A stretch of 64,000 bases of DNA from Levilinea saccharolytica (lineage in GTDB: Bacteria > Chloroflexota > Anaerolineae > Anaerolineales > Anaerolineaceae). Shown piece after piece: positions 61,414-64,000 of the stretch. The number at the start of each line of letters is the position of its first letter. The first letter of the stretch is position 1. The notes under the pieces were generated by a model. That model saw nothing but the letters and a program-made list of their open reading frames with translations. It made no database searches and was not told the origin of the DNA. Where the stretch lies: positions 1 to 64,000 of the forward strand of contig NZ_LGCM01000035.1 in NCBI RefSeq assembly GCF_001306035.1, read 5' to 3'. Made by a program: the position numbers and the translations under genes.

Positions 61414-62637
61414 ATGACGCCTTTTCTTCAACTGGCTTTTGTCCTCGTCATCATCTTGTTCATGGCGAAAGTCGCGGGATACCTCTCCACCCGCCTGGGA
61501 CAACCTTCCGTATTGGGTGAATTACTGATCGGTTTAATCTTAGGCCCGTCATTAATCGACTTAACCCATCTGGGTTTCATTACCGATACCCACCTTCAAG
61601 AAGTCGTCCTCGAAATGGGCGAGATCGGCGTCTTACTGCTCATGTTCCTGGCCGGTTTAGAACTGAACATCTCCGATCTCACCAAAAATTCCCGCGTGTC
61701 AGCCTATGCAGGAATCTTGGGTGTTTTGGTTCCGGTTGGATTGGGTTGGCTGATCGGTTCTCTTATGGATATGCCCTCCAGCCATGCGCTGTTCCTGGGC
61801 CTCACCCTGGGCGCCACGAGCGTGAGCATCTCTGCCCAAACCCTCATTGAACTCAAAATGCTGCGCAGCCGTGTGGGTCTCGGCCTTTTGGGGGCGGCCG
61901 TTTTTGATGATGTTCTCGTCATCTTACTGCTGTCCGGTTTCCTGGCCCTGGCCAGCGGTCACGGCGGCGCAGCCGATATCCTCACCGTCTTCCTGCGCAT
62001 GCTCCTCTTCCTGGGCCTCTCCGTTGCCTTTGGCCTCTATCTCCTGCCGCGCATCGTCCGAAAGATTAGCCGCATGCCCATCAGCTTTGGTGTGGTCACC
62101 CTTTCCATCGTCATCCTTTTCACCTACGGCCTGGCCGCCGAACTGATCGGCGAAATGGCGGCCATCACCGGCACCTTCATCGCCGGGCTCATGTTTGGGC
62201 GCACCTCCGCCAAAAACGAGGTGGAAAGCGGCATCCGCGCCCTCTCTTACAGTTTCTTCGTGCCCATCTTCTTTGTCACCATCGGTCTCAATGTCGACCT
62301 GCACAATATCGAGCTGGATATCATCGGTCTGCTTCTGCTCATCTCTGCGGTGGGCATCCTCGGCAAAATCATCGGAGCTGGCATTGGCGCGCGTATCGGC
62401 CGATTTTCCTGGCGCGAATCCCTCCAATTGGGTATCGGCATGGTCTCCCGCGGCGAAGTCGGCCTGATTGTTGCCCAGGTAGGCCTGACCAATCAATACA
62501 TCACCCCGCAGATCTTCTCTGCTGTGGTCGGCATGGTGCTCATCACCACCCTGGTCACCCCGCCCATGCTCCGCGCCTCATTTAACTCACCCAAGAAAAC
62601 AACTCCGCTTGAACCCTCTCAGGAGAAAACCCCATGA
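61414..62637 (+). CDS. CPA2-family cation:proton antiporter (Kef/NhaP-like)
   Basis: 407 residues with about twelve hydrophobic segments. GQPSVLGELLIGLILGPSL near the N terminus and AAVFDDVLVILLL (the DD ion-binding motif) identify the CPA2 family. There is no TrkA-N/RCK domain at the C terminus, unlike full-length KefB/C. It should exchange Na+ or K+ for protons. AAGGA precedes the ATG. Its stop overlaps the start of a PII-like gene by 4 bases. Confidence 0.92.
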   Translation: MTPFLQLAFVLVIILFMAKVAGYLSTRLGQPSVLGELLIGLILGPSLIDLTHLGFITDTHLQEVVLEMGEIGVLLLMFLAGLELNISDLTKNSRVSAYAGILGVLVPVGLGWLIGSLMDMPSSHALFLGLTLGATSVSISAQTLIELKMLRSRVGLGLLGAAVFDDVLVILLLSGFLALASGHGGAADILTVFLRMLLFLGLSVAFGLYLLPRIVRKISRMPISFGVVTLSIVILFTYGLAAELIGEMAAITGTFIAGLMFGRTSAKNEVESGIRALSYSFFVPIFFVTIGLNVDLHNIELDIIGLLLLISAVGILGKIIGAGIGARIGRFSWRESLQLGIGMVSRGEVGLIVAQVGLTNQYITPQIFSAVVGMVLITTLVTPPMLRASFNSPKKTTPLEPSQEKTP

Positions 62638-62984
62638 ACATGGTTCTCTTTGTTCTGAACGATCCCGAAGCGTTGGACGACCTACTCACCGCCTGGGAAG
62701 AGGCCGGGGTGAAAGGCATCACCGTGCTTCCCTCCACCGGTCTGGGTCGTCTGCGCCAGTATGCCCTGTTTGAAGATTTGCCCCTCATCCCCAGCCTGGA
62801 CGACATGGAAATCCACCTGGAAAAACTGAGCCGCACCCTTTTCACCATCTGCGACGACGAGCGCACCATTGACCGCCTGGTGGAAGCCACTCAAAAAGTG
62901 GTCGGCAATCTCAACGAACCTAACACCGGCATCCTGGCTGTCATCCCCCTGGCGCGCGTGTACGGCTTAAACAAAATCAACTGA
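62634..62984 (+). CDS. PII-like protein coupled to the antiporter
   Basis: 116 residues, no membrane segment. The order beta-alpha-beta with LFVLNDPEALDDLLTAWEEAG, then GITVLPSTGLGR, a T-loop-like region and a second repeat resembles the PII/PII-like superfamily, which form trimers that bind nucleotides. It begins inside the stop codon of the antiporter gene (ATGA), so it is translationally coupled and may regulate transport. The assignment is from fold pattern; sequence identity to classical GlnB is low. Confidence 0.7.
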   Translation: MNMVLFVLNDPEALDDLLTAWEEAGVKGITVLPSTGLGRLRQYALFEDLPLIPSLDDMEIHLEKLSRTLFTICDDERTIDRLVEATQKVVGNLNEPNTGILAVIPLARVYGLNKIN

Positions 62985-63025
62985 GTCGTCTCTACGCTCA
63001 TCTGGGATTTTGAGCTGATTCCTCT

Positions 63026-64000
63026 ATGAAACTTCTCACGCTTGATATCGGGACGGGAACACAAGACATTTATTTATTCAACAGCCGGGTTTCGCCTGAA
63101 AACGGCTTCAAGCTTGTCTTGCCCGCCCCCACCATGATCGTTCGCCGCCGGATCCAACAGGCCACCCGCCAAAAACGCGCTGTCCTGCTCACCGGCCGCA
63201 TCATGGGCGGCGGGCCTTGCGCCTGGGCTGCCGAAGACCACGCCAAAGCGGGTTTGCCCATTTATGCCACCCCCAGCGCCGCGCGCACCCTCAACGATGA
63301 CTTGACGGCGGTTCAAGCCGCAGGCATTCAAGTGGTCAGCGAGGATGAAGCCCTCCGATTGCCCGCATCCGTCCTCCGTATCCCCCTGACCGACCTCGAC
63401 CTCCCCCTCCTGGAGCGCACCCTCAGCGGCTTTGGGCTGTCCCTGTCCGAAATCGACGGGTTGGCCGCGGCCGTGTTTGATCACGGCAACGCGCCGCCGG
63501 AGGTATCAGACCGCCAGTTCCGTTTTGATTACCTCGCCCGCCAGGTGCAGCGCAGCCGCCGCCTGAGCACCTTTGCCTTTCCCGCTCAGCAAATTCCCGC
63601 CGATATGACCCGCCTGCAGGCCGTGGCCGAGGCTGCCCAGGGATTTGACGGCCCTGTTTTCCTCATGGACACCGCCCCCGCCGCCGTCATGGGTGCTTTA
63701 TACGACCCCCAGGCTGCCAAAACCAATCGCCAGATGGTGGTCAACCTGGGTAATTTCCACACCATCGCATTTCAAATCAGCGCCGAGAAAATTGAAGGTC
63801 TTTTCGAACACCACACCGGCCTGCTCGACCGCGCATCTCTGGAAAACTACCTCACCGCCCTGGCTGCCGGAACGCTCACCCATGCCCAGGTCTTCGATGA
63901 CCACGGCCACGGGGCGTTGCTTACCCACCATATCCCCTTCGATCTTGCCGCGCCCGATGTTCAGCTCACCGTCACGGGCCCCCGCCGTTCCATGCTGGCG
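63026..64000 (+). CDS. DUF1786 family protein, 3'-truncated at window edge
   Basis: The frame runs from an ATG at 63026 to the right edge, 325 codons with no stop. The N terminus LTLDIGTGTQD and the inner segments FDGPVFLMDTAPAAVMGAL and VVNLGNFHTIAF resemble the ASKHA (actin/sugar-kinase) fold of DUF1786 (COG4012), with the first phosphate-binding loop at DIGTGTQ. Annotated elsewhere as a pyruvate formate-lyase activating-enzyme-related protein; its function is unknown. It follows the PII-like gene by 41 bases. Confidence 0.75.
   Translation, partial: MKLLTLDIGTGTQDIYLFNSRVSPENGFKLVLPAPTMIVRRRIQQATRQKRAVLLTGRIMGGGPCAWAAEDHAKAGLPIYATPSAARTLNDDLTAVQAAGIQVVSEDEALRLPASVLRIPLTDLDLPLLERTLSGFGLSLSEIDGLAAAVFDHGNAPPEVSDRQFRFDYLARQVQRSRRLSTFAFPAQQIPADMTRLQAVAEAAQGFDGPVFLMDTAPAAVMGALYDPQAAKTNRQMVVNLGNFHTIAFQISAEKIEGLFEHHTGLLDRASLENYLTALAAGTLTHAQVFDDHGHGALLTHHIPFDLAAPDVQLTVTGPRRSMLA

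Overview
The window reads as vegetative chromosome of a member of the Chloroflexota, most likely class Anaerolineae. This is inferred from gene content and order, not from a database match: a Rex redox repressor, an Asp23 / DAK2-kinase / DegV / RecG / CoaD series, a radical-SAM pair of the TIGR03960/TIGR03936 type, many Hanks-type kinase functions, GC-rich coding sequence and TATAAT/TACAAT promoters. I see no insertion sequence, prophage, integrase, CRISPR array or rRNA operon. Coding density is high and only one gap (19252-19551) reaches 300 bases.

Layout. 1-7148: five polytopic GT-C-type glycosyltransferase-like proteins around a nitrilase-family hydrolase; the first gene runs off the left edge. 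7172-13208: a GNAT-like protein, a YyaL/DUF255 thioredoxin-fold protein, an alpha/beta hydrolase, MurA (with Asp at the usual catalytic Cys position) and thioredoxin. 13377-19251: a six-gene leftward signalling operon from a near-consensus promoter: kinase with PQQ-type propeller, PP2C phosphatase, J-domain/VWA fusion, zinc-ribbon FHA protein, a 79-residue protein and an OmpR-type response regulator. 19552-24545: an orphan corrinoid protein, PurB, a DUF362 protein and glutamine synthetase. 24627-26566: DUF971, SH3 and Ca2+/H+ antiporter genes. 26707-30338: a leftward electron-transfer operon (two-cluster ferredoxin, FAD/NAD oxidoreductase, di-heme-b-like membrane protein, 18-heme cytochrome c). 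30498-32315: a second kinase and Rpe. 32370-39316: L28, Asp23-like protein, FakA-like kinase, DegV, RecG, CoaD and a coiled-coil protein. 39392-43369: folC-lon. 43555-49314: DUF503, an SDR lacking its catalytic Tyr/Lys, the radical SAM pair, PrsW, tRNA-Arg(CCG) and a zinc peptidase. 49317-52320: a large lipoprotein and rex. 52393-58983: an M42 peptidase, the F1 genes atpA-G-D-C and mreB, with no delta or F0 genes. 59214-61289: methylmalonyl-CoA epimerase and mutase large subunit. 61414-64000: an antiporter with an overlapping PII-like gene and a truncated DUF1786 protein.

Most of the window is housekeeping. The parts that look least described are the kinase/phosphatase/J-VWA/FHA operon and the ferredoxin-flavoprotein-cytochrome b-multiheme cytochrome operon. 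In a single-membrane cell the latter could carry electrons from the cytoplasm to the cell surface. Smaller points of interest are the Rex-like operator inside the rex promoter, the split ATP synthase, the PII-like/antiporter pair, and several genes whose -10 box lies only 6-11 bases before the start codon (possible leaderless transcripts).
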